Assembly (NCBI RefSeq): GCF_003312915.1
Contig: NZ_CP030261.1
Location: forward strand, 310,001-374,000
Length of the DNA stretch: 64,000 nt
Source of the DNA: Flavobacterium fluviale
GTDB taxonomy: Bacteria > Bacteroidota > Bacteroidia > Flavobacteriales > Flavobacteriaceae
Direction of reading: 5' to 3'
The notes under the pieces were generated by a model. The model was not told the origin of the DNA. It ran no database searches and worked only from the letters and a program-made list of their open reading frames with translations. The translations under genes and the position numbers were made by a program. Below, one piece after another: positions 53,007 through 61,878 of the stretch. Within the stretch, counting starts at the first letter, position 1, and the number at the start of each line of letters is the position of its first letter.

Positions 53007-54014
53007 TTAATTTAATAAATCTGAATTTATTTTTTCCAATTCACTGTAGATATCTTTAACATCTTGTGAATTTTCTTTTTGCAAAATTAAATTAGCACTA
53101 TCTGTATAAACAAAAATAGTGTTTTTTAATCCCAGAAAAGTTGTATGTTTCCCAGAACCAATAACCATATTACCGTTCTTATCAACTGGATGCCCCTTCA
53201 ATATTAAATAATCATAAACTGATTCAAAAGAGCCTAAATCTGACCATGAAAAAGAAGCAGGAACCACTTTTATTTTTTTACTACGTTCCATAACAGCATA
53301 ATCGATACTAATGGATGGAATTTGCATTGATAATTCTAAATCTAAAAATCCTTCTTTAGATGCTTCCCAAACTGCTTTTGATTTTTCGTAAACATCTGGC
53401 TGAAATTGTTTTAATTCATCTAGCAGTACTCCTGCCTTAAAACAAAACATGCCGCTATTCCATAAAAAATTACCTTTTGCAATAAATTCTTTTGCTGTTG
53501 TTTCATTAGGTTTTTCACGAAATGATACCACTTTATCACCTTTCGATTCAATATAACCATAACCTGTTTCCGGCTTTGTAGGTATAATTCCAAATGTTAC
53601 TATGAAACCTTCGTTTGCTTTTGAAACTGCTTCTTGAATAGCATTGTTATAATCATCCATTTTATCAATAATATGATCAGAAGGAGTTATAATTAAAACG
53701 TCATCAGGATCTGATGCAAAAGCCGCAAATGCTATGGCAGCAGCTGTATTTCTTGGTGTAGCCTCAACAATATTCAAATACGTTGTATTGGTTTTATCCA
53801 TTACTTTACCACTCAAATGATGGTTGTCAACATTTCCTACCACCATTACTTTATTTGCTAAATGACTATTGCGTTCAACAGTCATTTCAAACAAAGATTT
53901 ATTTTCAAATATTTCTAAATATTGTTTAGGCTGACTTTTACGGGAAAGTGGCCATAATCTACTTCCTACTCCGCCAGTTAGAACTACATGTATAATTGAA
54001 TTATTCTTTTCCAT
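53007..54014 (-). CDS. manC: Mannose-1-phosphate guanylyltransferase, ManC (short form)
   Basis: Makes GDP-mannose from mannose-1-phosphate and GTP, feeding gmd and fcl. VVLTGGVGSRLWPLSRKSQPKQ is the pyrophosphorylase signature. ATPRNTAAAIAFAA, ITPSDHIIDK, GYGYIES, FREKP, FLWNSGMF and SIDYAVMERS are all present. The 335 residues cover only the transferase part, and the C-terminal mannose-6-phosphate isomerase domain of two-domain ManC proteins is absent. No phosphomannomutase is visible in the window. Confidence 0.95.
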   Translation of the reverse strand: MEKNNSIIHVVLTGGVGSRLWPLSRKSQPKQYLEIFENKSLFEMTVERNSHLANKVMVVGNVDNHHLSGKVMDKTNTTYLNIVEATPRNTAAAIAFAAFASDPDDVLIITPSDHIIDKMDDYNNAIQEAVSKANEGFIVTFGIIPTKPETGYGYIESKGDKVVSFREKPNETTAKEFIAKGNFLWNSGMFCFKAGVLLDELKQFQPDVYEKSKAVWEASKEGFLDLELSMQIPSISIDYAVMERSKKIKVVPASFSWSDLGSFESVYDYLILKGHPVDKNGNMVIGSGKHTTFLGLKNTIFVYTDSANLILQKENSQDVKDIYSELEKINSDLLN

Positions 54015-54045
54015 TTTTATTTTTAAAATTAAAAAGTTTCAAATG

Positions 54046-55335
54046 CTATAACCTATTATCAGCTATATCACCTAAAACTCCTTTTACGTCATATAATAAA
54101 CTATTTGAATTTTGCAGTTCAACAAAATCTAATTCTAAAAATTCCTTATGAGAAACACCTAGAACTATCGCATCAAATTTATTATTGGGCATAGTGTTCA
54201 ATGTTATTAAATTATATTCTTTTATTACATCATTTGCATTTGCCAGTGGATCATAAATTGTAACTAAAATTCCGTAATCTTTTAGAGCCTTCACTACGTC
54301 AACAATTTTAGTATTTCTAACGTCGGGGCAATTTTCCTTGAATGTTATTCCGAGCATCAATAATTCTGCGCCATTAACAGAAATACCTTTTTTTATCATC
54401 AACTTCACTATTTGTGAAGCTACATATTCACCCATGCTGTCATTTAAACGTCTTCCTGCCAAAATTATTTCGGGATGATAACCAAATTCCTGTGCTCTTT
54501 GTGCTAAATAATAAGGATCTACCCCAATACAATGTCCACCAACAAGACCTGGTTTGAAGGGTAAAAAATTCCATTTTGTTGAAGCTGCTTCTAAAACCTC
54601 TTGCGTGTCAATATTCATTAAATTGAATATTTTAGCTAATTCGTTTACAAAAGCAATATTAATGTCACGTTGCGAATTCTCAATAACTTTTGCTGCCTCT
54701 GCAACTTTAATTGATGGTGCTAGATGAGTTCCTGCAGTGATTACTGACTTATATAAAGCGTCAACTTTTAAACCTATTTCTGGAGTTGAACCTGATGTAA
54801 CTTTTAAAATTTTTTCAACAGTATGTTCTTTATCACCAGGATTTATTCTCTCGGGAGAATATCCTGCAAAAAAGTCTTCATTAAATATTAAACCTGAACA
54901 TTGTTCTAAAACGGGAACACATTGCTCTTCTGTAACTCCGGGATATACAGTTGATTCATATATAACTACATCTCCTTTTTTTAAGACTTTTCCAACTGTC
55001 TCGCTAGATCTGTATAAAGGAGTTAAATCCGGTCTGTTATTTTTATCTACAGGTGTGGGAACTGTAACTATATAATAATTACAATTTTCAATATCATTCA
55101 ATGAAGTTGTACAGTATAAACCTTTTTCTTGATCCGGCTCAGCAACTAAGACATTTTGCAAAACATCATCTTCAACTTCTAAAGTTGTATCTGTCCCGGA
55201 TTTTAAAGAATTTACTCTAGATTCATTTATATCAAAGCCAACAACTGAATATTTTGTAGCAAATAATCGAGCTAAAGGCAATCCTACGTAGCCTAAACCT
55301 ATAACCGCAATTTTTACTTTCTTTTCTAATTCCAT
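54046..55335 (-). CDS. UDP-HexNAc 6-dehydrogenase, WbpO/TviB-like
   Basis: A 429-aa nucleotide-sugar dehydrogenase. IAVIGLGYVGLPLARLFA is the NAD loop, YESTVYPGVTEE and SPERINPGDKEH are typical of HexNAc dehydrogenases, and the catalytic Cys is in GLVGGHCIGVDPYYLA. GITFKENCPDVRNTK closes the C-terminal domain. With the WbpP/TviC-like 4-epimerase at 57580-58563 it can give UDP-GalNAcA, and the related WecC reaction on ManNAc cannot be excluded. It is the first gene after a promoter and hairpin-bearing leader. Confidence 0.9.
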   Translation of the reverse strand: MELEKKVKIAVIGLGYVGLPLARLFATKYSVVGFDINESRVNSLKSGTDTTLEVEDDVLQNVLVAEPDQEKGLYCTTSLNDIENCNYYIVTVPTPVDKNNRPDLTPLYRSSETVGKVLKKGDVVIYESTVYPGVTEEQCVPVLEQCSGLIFNEDFFAGYSPERINPGDKEHTVEKILKVTSGSTPEIGLKVDALYKSVITAGTHLAPSIKVAEAAKVIENSQRDINIAFVNELAKIFNLMNIDTQEVLEAASTKWNFLPFKPGLVGGHCIGVDPYYLAQRAQEFGYHPEIILAGRRLNDSMGEYVASQIVKLMIKKGISVNGAELLMLGITFKENCPDVRNTKIVDVVKALKDYGILVTIYDPLANANDVIKEYNLITLNTMPNNKFDAIVLGVSHKEFLELDFVELQNSNSLLYDVKGVLGDIADNRL

Positions 55336-55365
55336 TTTTAAAATTTATTTAGGTCATTAAAATTC

Positions 55366-55378
55366 ACGGCTTCGCCGT
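55366..55378 (-). promoter_or_regulatory. Leader hairpin 2 (GC-rich)
   Basis: ACGGC-TTC-GCCGT is a 5-bp stem with a three-base loop, unusually GC-rich for this DNA. It follows leader hairpin 1 by one base on the minus strand and lies about 30 bp before the dehydrogenase ATG. No T-run follows. It is part of the 5' leader of the second transcription unit. It could be an antitermination or pausing element, or a REP-like palindrome. Confidence 0.5.
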
Positions 55379-55404
55379 TCTGAGTCACAAATCTTTGACT
55401 CAGA
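55379..55404 (-). promoter_or_regulatory. Leader hairpin 1 (perfect 9-bp stem)
   Basis: Arms TCTGAGTCA (55379-55387) and TGACTCAGA (55396-55404) are perfectly complementary around an eight-base loop. The element lies just downstream of the candidate promoter at 55427-55457 and upstream of the first gene of that unit. Placed right after a UpxY/RfaH-like gene, it is a candidate recognition or pausing site for that protein. That role is inference. Confidence 0.55.
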
Positions 55405-55426
55405 TACCTAAATTAATCATTTTCGG

Positions 55427-55457
55427 CAAATATAGTACAATAACTCTACTTTTTCAA
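55427..55457 (-). promoter_or_regulatory. Bacteroidota-type promoter for the second transcription unit
   Basis: Minus-strand TTG (55457-55455), a 20-bp spacer, then TATATTTG (55434-55427). This matches the TTG / TAnnTTTG pattern of Bacteroidota primary sigma factor promoters. The same TATATTTG box with a following GC occurs before wza at 61848-61855. Transcription would start near 55420 and run through two hairpins into the nucleotide-sugar dehydrogenase gene. Confidence 0.6.
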
Positions 55458-55550
55458 TACGGTTTCCCGTAATACTTAAAAAGTAATTGTTAATAAAAAA
55501 CCCCCTAATTCCCAATACGTTATTAATCAGGGCGTAAATAATTACTTTAT

Positions 55551-55596
55551 AAAAAAAACAGAAGAAAAAAATCTAAAAAAGATTCTCTCTTCTGTT
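55551..55596 (-). terminator. Intrinsic terminator after the NusG-like gene
   Basis: Arms AACAGAAGA (55557-55565) and TCTTCTGTT (55588-55596) form a perfect 9-bp stem, with a nested AATCT / AGATT stem (55570-55574, 55580-55584). On the minus strand the stem is followed at once by a run of eight T. It begins 22 bp after the stop of the NusG-like gene, so it should end the wza-to-nusG-like operon unless antitermination overrides it. Confidence 0.75.
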
Positions 55597-55617
55597 AATT
55601 TTACTTGAATAACGCTA

Positions 55618-56082
55618 TTATTTATATTTTATTTTCAAAACACACCCTAATGTTTCCAATACAAGAGTGTAATAACTATTTGATATTTCTTGTACAATTG
55701 CATTTTGATTACTAAATGCCCCTGATTCTAATTTGATTTTATCTCCTACCTGAATTGCCGAAACAGTTACATCACTAATATTAGGAGCTTTAAGACTCTT
55801 TTTTATAATTTCGATTTCCTGATCTTTCACTATGGCGGGTTTTCCCAGCCAAAATAGATACCTCACCACACCAGCGACTTGAAAGACTGAATTTCTATCA
55901 GAATCTGACAATTGAACAAAAACATAGGAATTAAAAAGTGGCAATTCAATCTTTTTCTTTCTATCTGACCATTGTTTAACTTGAGTAATTAAAGGACAAT
56001 AGGTTTCAATTCCCAATTGGCTCAACTTGTCTGCAACTTTCTTTTCCCATTTAGGCTTTGTATAAACTACATACCAATTCAT
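55618..56082 (-). CDS. NusG-like transcription antiterminator (UpxY/RfaH-type)
   Basis: A 154-aa protein with an N-terminal NGN domain (MNWYVVYTKPKWEKKVADKL, CPLITQVKQWSDRKKKIELPLFNSYVF) and a C-terminal KOW-like domain (VGDKIKLESGAFSNQNAIVQE). Standalone NusG paralogues of this sort in Bacteroidota polysaccharide loci keep RNA polymerase going through long operons. It is followed by an intrinsic terminator, a promoter and hairpin leader, all good substrates for such control. A short inverted repeat (GAAGTA / TACTTC, 56098-56118) lies just upstream of its ATG. Confidence 0.92.
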   Translation of the reverse strand: MNWYVVYTKPKWEKKVADKLSQLGIETYCPLITQVKQWSDRKKKIELPLFNSYVFVQLSDSDRNSVFQVAGVVRYLFWLGKPAIVKDQEIEIIKKSLKAPNISDVTVSAIQVGDKIKLESGAFSNQNAIVQEISNSYYTLVLETLGCVLKIKYK

Positions 56083-56159
56083 CTTTTTATATCTAAGGAA
56101 GTAAATTTTTACTACTTCACATTAATCACTTCAATTTTTACTTCACTGTTAAGAGCAGT

Positions 56160-57551
56160 TTACGAACCAATATTACTATAAACAAAACCGATTGACTCTA
56201 ACTCTTTTCCATTCAAAATATTTCTCCCATCAAATATGAAAGCTGGTTTATGCATTGACTCATAGACCTTTTTCCAATCATAAGTCTTAAATTCATCCCA
56301 TTCAGTTAAAATTGCAATGGCATGTGAATTCTCACACGCTTCATAAGCATTATCAAATACATTTACGGCATTTCCATTTTCTTCTTCTGACCTTGATTCC
56401 AAATAATTCAAATCAGCCAGCATTTTATTTCTCGAAACTTTCGGATCGTAAACTGAAATTTTAGCTTGCTCATTAATTAAGTCATCCGCAACATAAATTG
56501 CTGCAGATTCCCTCGTATCGTTTGTGTCTTTTTTGAAAGCCCACCCTAAAAAAGCAATTTTCTTGTCAGCTACTGTATTATATAATGTTTGAACAATTTT
56601 GTTTGAAAATCTTCTTTTCTGATGATCGTTCATAATAATTACTTGTTCCCAATAATCTGCAACTTCATTTAGCCCATATGATTTTGCTATATATACTAGA
56701 TTCAAAATATCTTTCTGAAAACAAGACCCTCCAAAACCTACAGAAGCTTTCAGAAATTTTGGCCCAATTCTACTATCCATTCCAATTGCTTTAGCAACTT
56801 CATTAACATCTGCGCCTGTTTTTTCGCACAACTCAGACATTGCATTTATAGATGAAATTCTTTGTGCCAGAAATGCATTTGCAGTAAGCTTCGACAACTC
56901 TGACGACCAAACATTTGTTGTTAAAATATTCTCTACATCAACCCAATTTGAGTAGACATCAACAAGAGCATTAATTGCTTCTTGACCTTCTGGAGTTGTA
57001 TCTCCTCCAATTAGAATTCTATCTGGATTTAACAAATCTGTAACCGCTGTTCCTTCTGCCAAAAATTCTGGATTAGACAAAATCTGGAATTGAACCCCAT
57101 TTCCAGTATTATCTAAAATACTTTTAATTGCCTCAGCGGTTCTAACCGGTAAAGTTGATTTCTCAACTACAATTTTATTTTGTTTTGCTACTCTTGCAAT
57201 TTGTCTAGCGCATAACTCGATATATTTTAAATCAGCCGCCATTCCTTTTCCTTTTCCGTAAGTCTTAGTTGGCGTATTTACAGAAATAAATATCATTTGA
57301 GCTTCGTCGATTGCTTTATCAACATCAGTAGAAAAAAACAAATTTCTTCCTCTTGCCTCTGCAACAATTTGAGAAAGTCCCGGCTCATAAATTGGAATAT
57401 TCTCAGGATTTGGATCATTCCAGTCAGCGATTCTTTGTTCGTTTAAATCAACAACCGTAACTTGAATATCTGGACATTTTTGAGCAATAACTGCCATTGT
57501 TGGTCCGCCAACATATCCTGCACCTATGCAGCAAATTTTTGTAATTTTCAT
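56160..57551 (-). CDS. ugd: UDP-glucose 6-dehydrogenase, animal/plant-type
   Basis: Oxidises UDP-glucose to UDP-glucuronate. [72 protein letters not shown] and the catalytic Cys in [10 protein letters not shown] are present. At 463 aa, and with these exact blocks, it resembles vertebrate and plant UGDH far more than the roughly 390-aa E. coli Ugd. The family is known in some Bacteroidota. It lies between the 4-epimerase and the NusG-like gene and would supply glucuronic acid for the glycan. Confidence 0.95.
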   Translation of the reverse strand: MKITKICCIGAGYVGGPTMAVIAQKCPDIQVTVVDLNEQRIADWNDPNPENIPIYEPGLSQIVAEARGRNLFFSTDVDKAIDEAQMIFISVNTPTKTYGKGKGMAADLKYIELCARQIARVAKQNKIVVEKSTLPVRTAEAIKSILDNTGNGVQFQILSNPEFLAEGTAVTDLLNPDRILIGGDTTPEGQEAINALVDVYSNWVDVENILTTNVWSSELSKLTANAFLAQRISSINAMSELCEKTGADVNEVAKAIGMDSRIGPKFLKASVGFGGSCFQKDILNLVYIAKSYGLNEVADYWEQVIIMNDHQKRRFSNKIVQTLYNTVADKKIAFLGWAFKKDTNDTRESAAIYVADDLINEQAKISVYDPKVSRNKMLADLNYLESRSEEENGNAVNVFDNAYEACENSHAIAILTEWDEFKTYDWKKVYESMHKPAFIFDGRNILNGKELESIGFVYSNIGS

Positions 57552-57579
57552 TTGATCTATTATTATCTTGATCTTTTAT

Positions 57580-58563
57580 TTATTTTAAATTCTCCCAGTA
57601 CCATACAACAGCCTCTTTCAATCCTGCCTGTAGTGAATATTTTGGATCATAACCTAATATACTTTTGGCCTTTTCGATACTAGCTAATGAATGAGGAATA
57701 TCTCCTGCTCTATTTTCTCCGTATACAACTTGAACGTCATTTATTTTTGAATCAAATTCAGACAGATACTCTTTTAGATATTTCACTAAATCATTTAATG
57801 TATTTCTGTCCCCAAAAGCCGTATTGTAAACAGTATTTACAGCTTCTGGATTTGAACAAGTCATTGCAAGTTCATTCATCTGAATTACATTATCTATGTA
57901 GGTAAAATCACGCGAATAATTTCCATCTCCATTAATTACGGGACTTTCGTAATTCATAAATTGTTTTACAAATTTTGGAATAACAGCCGCATAAGCTCCG
58001 TTAGGATCTTGCTTTCTTCCAAAAACATTAAAATAACGAAGACCGATTGTTTCTAACCCATATGTTTTACTGAAAATTTCAGCATATAATTCATTTACAT
58101 ATTTAGTTATAGCATACGGCGACAAAGGTTTTCCTATTACCTCTTCTACTTTAGGAAGTCCTTGTGAATCTCCATACGTTGAAGAACTCGCCGCATAAAC
58201 GAAACGTTTTACTTTAGCATCTCGAGCCGCGGTAAGCATGTTTAAGAAACCTGAAACATTTACATCGTTTGTAGTGATAGGATCTTTTATTGATCTAGGA
58301 ACAGAACCTAGAGCTGCTTGATGTAAAACATAATCTACTCCCTCAACTGCCAAAACACAATCATCTAGATTTCGAATATCGCCTTCTATTAATTTAAAGT
58401 CAGGATTATTTAAAAAATCTTTTAAGTTATGTCGATGCCCGGTAGAAAAATTATCTAAACAAATTACTTTATGTCCTAATCCCAAGAAATATTCAGTCAA
58501 ATTAGAGCCAATAAATCCAGCTCCTCCAGTAATTAAAATTATATTTTTAGGTGCGTTTTCCAT
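57580..58563 (-). CDS. UDP-N-acetylglucosamine 4-epimerase, WbpP/TviC-like
   Basis: A 327-aa extended SDR. IILITGGAGFIGSNLTEYFL, CLDNFSTGHRHNL, HQAALGSVPRSIKDP, YAASSSTYGDSQGLPK and SPYAITKYVNELYAE (Y-x3-K) match the group that interconverts UDP-GlcNAc and UDP-GalNAc. With the WbpO/TviB-like dehydrogenase at 54046-55335 this gives UDP-GalNAcA. It lies 12 bp after wzc and 28 bp before ugd. Confidence 0.92.
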   Translation of the reverse strand: MENAPKNIILITGGAGFIGSNLTEYFLGLGHKVICLDNFSTGHRHNLKDFLNNPDFKLIEGDIRNLDDCVLAVEGVDYVLHQAALGSVPRSIKDPITTNDVNVSGFLNMLTAARDAKVKRFVYAASSSTYGDSQGLPKVEEVIGKPLSPYAITKYVNELYAEIFSKTYGLETIGLRYFNVFGRKQDPNGAYAAVIPKFVKQFMNYESPVINGDGNYSRDFTYIDNVIQMNELAMTCSNPEAVNTVYNTAFGDRNTLNDLVKYLKEYLSEFDSKINDVQVVYGENRAGDIPHSLASIEKAKSILGYDPKYSLQAGLKEAVVWYWENLK

Positions 58564-58575
58564 TTTTTTTTTAAA

Positions 58576-61023
58576 TTAACTTCTTTTAAATCTATTTAAA
58601 AGTGTTCTCCAAAATCCTAACTTAACTTCTTCTTCATGATAACCATTTGCATACGCACCATATCCATACCCATAACCGTAAGCTGCACCATATTTAGCTT
58701 TATTTTCATAGCCATTTAGAACAATACTTACATTATTTAACTCACCACGCTTAATTCTGTTATTCAATAACATTATCATTTCTTTTTTGGTATAATTTTG
58801 TCTTACAATATATAGTGTAACGTCTGCAAATTGAACTAATTCTAAAGAATCTGCTACTAGACCAACTGGCGGTGTATCCAAAATTATATAATCATATTTC
58901 TCTTTTAATTCATCAATTAACTCTTTCATCGCATCACTTAAAATAAGCTCAGATGGATTTGGAGGAATAGGACCAGAAAGAATTACATCTAAATTTGGAA
59001 TTTGAGTTGAATTCGTAATTTCTTCTAAGGTATTTTGCTTAATTAAATAATTAACAACCCCCAAAGGTGTCGTCAATTGAAACTCATCTGCCAATCTAGG
59101 TTTTCTTAAATCTAAACCAACTATAACCGTTTTCTTTTCACTTAATGCAAAAACTGTTGCAATATTTATCGAGCAAAATGTTTTTCCCTCCCCGCTGATT
59201 GAAGAAGTAATCATTAATGTTTTTGACCCGCTGACCTGCTGTTTTTTGTATAAAAACTGAAGTGAAGAGCGTATCCCTCTAAAAGCCTCGGAAAGAGCAG
59301 ACTTTGGTTTATCAAAAACTGCAAGACTTCTTAAATCTTTATTTACGCCAATTACTCCAAGCAAAGGTATTTGAGTCAATTTGCTTATATCATCGGTATT
59401 CTGAATAGAATTATTTATAAAGAAAATTGCAAAGACAAACAATAAAGGTATCAAAGTACCTAAAAATAAAGCTAATACATAATTGGCTGAAGTTTTCGGA
59501 CCAATTAAACCATCTCCAATATCTTTGGCCGGATCTATAAAATGAATATCTGATAGATTAGATGCTTTTACAATTTCAGCTTCGTTTCTTTTTTGCAGAA
59601 ACTCAGTATAAATATTATCGTTTAAATCATATTTTCTCTTGATTTTTAACAACTCTTGCTGCTCTCCAGGAAGTTTTCGAACTGTGCTTTCCGCCTGTCC
59701 AATTTTTGCATTTACTAAAGATAAATCATAAAGAAGAGACGTTTTTGCTGTTGCAATATTTTCTTGAAGAACATTTTTTACAGCTGCCATTTGATTGTCA
59801 AAATCTTTAAAGATTTTTTCGCTTTTTACAGCATAAGCCATTTCAGATCTTTGAGTTGAAAGTGCTATTAATTTTGAAACGCTTGCAACGATGTTTGGAT
59901 CCTCAATTCCTGCTACTGAGGGCGCTGGCAGTCTTGAATAATCATTACTACTGTTTAAATAAGATTTCAATGAATTGTAATATGCAATTTTTCGAGTTAC
60001 TTCATCTTTTTGAACATCAAAATTCATTATTTTATCAGAAACTCTAGACCCGCCATCTTCTATTTGAAAGATATTTTTATCTTTTTGAAAAGATTTTAAT
60101 TCGTTGCCCGTTTGCTTCAGCTGTGATTCCATGGCAACCAAAGTACTGTCAATAAACCTGATAGTATTTGTTGCAAATTGGTTTTTACCATCTAACTGTA
60201 TTTTGATAAGCATCTTTACAGTTGAGTTCAAGTAATCAACCATCCTTGCTTTATTTGTCCCCTGCATTGATAACGTCAGCAATGAGCCGCTTCCTTTATC
60301 CCCTTCAACGTTTATACCTCTATATCTAGAAACGGTACCGTCAAAATCATTAAATCTGACGAAATACTCTTTTCCTTTGTAAAAGCCTGGATTGTCTTTT
60401 ATTTCAAGTTTCCAATTTAAAAAAGGCAGACTTACACTTTCCCCAACTTTATATTTTTTTGAAAAATTTCCTAGTTGTACAGATGTATTAGTATAATTGT
60501 TAGTCGAGTAATTTATCAATGAAACAGAATTATTTTCGAAAGGAATTTCAATCTGATATTCACTTTCACTTATAAATTTTACTGCTATTAATGTATTTGC
60601 TATCTGTCCTTTTGATTTATCTATATTTATATAAAACGGAACGGCCCCGTAGGAGTCAATTAAATTATATTTCCCTTGCTCTAAATAATCAATATAAAAC
60701 TGAAGTTTATCAACAACTAGTTCGTTGTGGGATCGTGATTTTAAAATTGTAGAAATTCCATTTACTTGATCTGAAATCCCTCCCCAATTAAAAACCAGAC
60801 TCGTATTAGAAGTAAAAAATGGATTGCTCTCTTCTTTGATAGAAATCATAGTCTGCATTCCGTAAATTTTTTCTTTACGAATGTTTACCTGATACGCAAT
60901 TGTAAAAGCTATTATTAAACTAATTAAAAACCATTTCCAGTAACTGACAATTTTCAACAACAGCCCCTTAAAATCAAAATTGGAATGATTTTCAAAAATG
61001 GAAAAATCTTTAATATCTAACAT
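58576..61023 (-). CDS. wzc: Polysaccharide co-polymerase / BY-kinase, Wzc-like
   Basis: An 815-aa inner-membrane protein: N-terminal Wzz domain with a first membrane segment near 31-46, a long periplasmic coiled-coil part with a GNVR-like stretch (LLKIKRKYDLNDNIYTEFLQ), a second membrane segment near 510-535, then the tyrosine kinase. Walker A is SISGEGKT (608-615), Walker A' VGLDLRKPR, Walker B YIILDTPPVG (712-721). The tail from 772 carries a Tyr cluster (YGAAYGYGYGYGAYANGYH), the autophosphorylation site. It pairs with the wza gene 13 bp upstream and controls chain length and export. Confidence 0.96.
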   Translation of the reverse strand: MLDIKDFSIFENHSNFDFKGLLLKIVSYWKWFLISLIIAFTIAYQVNIRKEKIYGMQTMISIKEESNPFFTSNTSLVFNWGGISDQVNGISTILKSRSHNELVVDKLQFYIDYLEQGKYNLIDSYGAVPFYINIDKSKGQIANTLIAVKFISESEYQIEIPFENNSVSLINYSTNNYTNTSVQLGNFSKKYKVGESVSLPFLNWKLEIKDNPGFYKGKEYFVRFNDFDGTVSRYRGINVEGDKGSGSLLTLSMQGTNKARMVDYLNSTVKMLIKIQLDGKNQFATNTIRFIDSTLVAMESQLKQTGNELKSFQKDKNIFQIEDGGSRVSDKIMNFDVQKDEVTRKIAYYNSLKSYLNSSNDYSRLPAPSVAGIEDPNIVASVSKLIALSTQRSEMAYAVKSEKIFKDFDNQMAAVKNVLQENIATAKTSLLYDLSLVNAKIGQAESTVRKLPGEQQELLKIKRKYDLNDNIYTEFLQKRNEAEIVKASNLSDIHFIDPAKDIGDGLIGPKTSANYVLALFLGTLIPLLFVFAIFFINNSIQNTDDISKLTQIPLLGVIGVNKDLRSLAVFDKPKSALSEAFRGIRSSLQFLYKKQQVSGSKTLMITSSISGEGKTFCSINIATVFALSEKKTVIVGLDLRKPRLADEFQLTTPLGVVNYLIKQNTLEEITNSTQIPNLDVILSGPIPPNPSELILSDAMKELIDELKEKYDYIILDTPPVGLVADSLELVQFADVTLYIVRQNYTKKEMIMLLNNRIKRGELNNVSIVLNGYENKAKYGAAYGYGYGYGAYANGYHEEEVKLGFWRTLLNRFKRS

Positions 61024-61036
61024 TTTCTAAATCTGT

Positions 61037-61831
61037 TTAATTTTTAATAATGAGATAAACTGTTGTTGCCAAAGATAATAATGTAATGATAGTACCAATA
61101 GACTGAATACCAGTTTGACCTGTCCCCCATGTTTTCTGCCTCAATGGTTTTACATAAATGTAATCGTTTGGCTGTAGATAATAATAAGGGGATTTCATTA
61201 CATTAACATCGGTAAGATCAATATTATTCATTTGAACACCAGTTGGAGATTGGCGAATAATTGTTACCGCCTTTCTATTACCAACTGTAGTAATATCTCC
61301 AGCATTTGCAATTGCCTCTAAAATTGTAACATTATCTTTAAATAAAGTTTTGGTTCCAGTAATTGCTACCTCTCCATTGATCGTATATCTAAAACCTGCC
61401 AGCTTTACAGTTACAAAAATATTAGCTTCGTTTTTAAAATATTCTTCTAGTAGTTTTTTTTCAATTTTAACTCGAACCTCCTCAAGAGTATAACCAATTA
61501 CATTTATCTCTCCTAAAATTGGCATTCTTATATTTCCATGGTCATCAACTGTAAATCCGTCAAAGTAAAGACTTGCTTCTGACTTAGTACTTTGCGATCC
61601 TTCTGTACTTGCAGTATTAAAAATAGAAACCAGTTTTGGGTCAATTGCTTTTATATTTATACTTAAAACATCGTTAACTTGTAATCTATAAGGTTTTGAT
61701 TCTACAGCGGCAATGGAATTTTGCTCACTTGAAGTACTTTTATCCTGAAGATAAACTAAATCTTTAATCGGAATACATGATGTAAATAATACCGAGATTA
61801 ATAAAAATAGATAAAAGCTGTTTTTTGTCAT
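61037..61831 (-). CDS. wza: Wza-like outer-membrane polysaccharide export lipoprotein
   Basis: A 264-aa protein with a lipoprotein signal (FYLFLLISVLFTSC, Cys about 19). The Poly_export domain (YRLQVNDVLSINIKAIDPK), an SLBB-type beta stretch (FRYTINGEVAITGTKTLFKDNVTILEAI) and a hydrophobic C-terminal helix (IGTIITLLSLATTVYLIIKN) follow the Wza order. It is the first gene of the export operon with wzc. A TATATTTG box and a small inverted repeat lie directly upstream. Confidence 0.94.
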   Translation of the reverse strand: MTKNSFYLFLLISVLFTSCIPIKDLVYLQDKSTSSEQNSIAAVESKPYRLQVNDVLSINIKAIDPKLVSIFNTASTEGSQSTKSEASLYFDGFTVDDHGNIRMPILGEINVIGYTLEEVRVKIEKKLLEEYFKNEANIFVTVKLAGFRYTINGEVAITGTKTLFKDNVTILEAIANAGDITTVGNRKAVTIIRQSPTGVQMNNIDLTDVNVMKSPYYYLQPNDYIYVKPLRQKTWGTGQTGIQSIGTIITLLSLATTVYLIIKN

Positions 61832-61847
61832 TGGTTTAATTTTATCG

Positions 61848-61855
61848 CAAATATA
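61848..61855 (-). promoter_or_regulatory. -7 box of the wza operon promoter
   Basis: Minus-strand TATATTTG matches TAnnTTTG and lies 16 bp before the wza ATG, in the 72-bp gap after recR. A clear TTG -33 element is not visible. The same eight bases with a following GC occur at 55427-55434. This is probably the start point for the whole minus-strand locus. Confidence 0.55.
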
Positions 61856-61857
61856 GT

Positions 61858-61878
61858 TTTTCCATGAATCTTGGAAAA
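61858..61878. promoter_or_regulatory. Inverted repeat (operator-like) at the wza promoter
   Basis: TTTTCCA (61858-61864), seven-base spacer, TGGAAAA (61872-61878) is a perfect inverted repeat. It lies immediately upstream of the -7 box, where the spacer and -33 region should be. It has the size of a dimeric repressor or activator site. It has no T-run and is not a terminator. Confidence 0.4.

Noticed and set aside
54737..55075. A 112-codon open frame on the plus strand
   Set aside because: It lies wholly antisense to the nucleotide-sugar dehydrogenase gene, has no family motif and no promoter; similar antisense frames at 1431-1766 and 48980-49300 were dropped for the same reason.
58640..58690. 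Tandem repeat-like DNA (ccatatccatacccataaccgtaa)
   Set aside because: It encodes the Gly-Tyr-rich tail of the Wzc kinase, which is the expected tyrosine cluster, so it is coding and not a separate repeat element.
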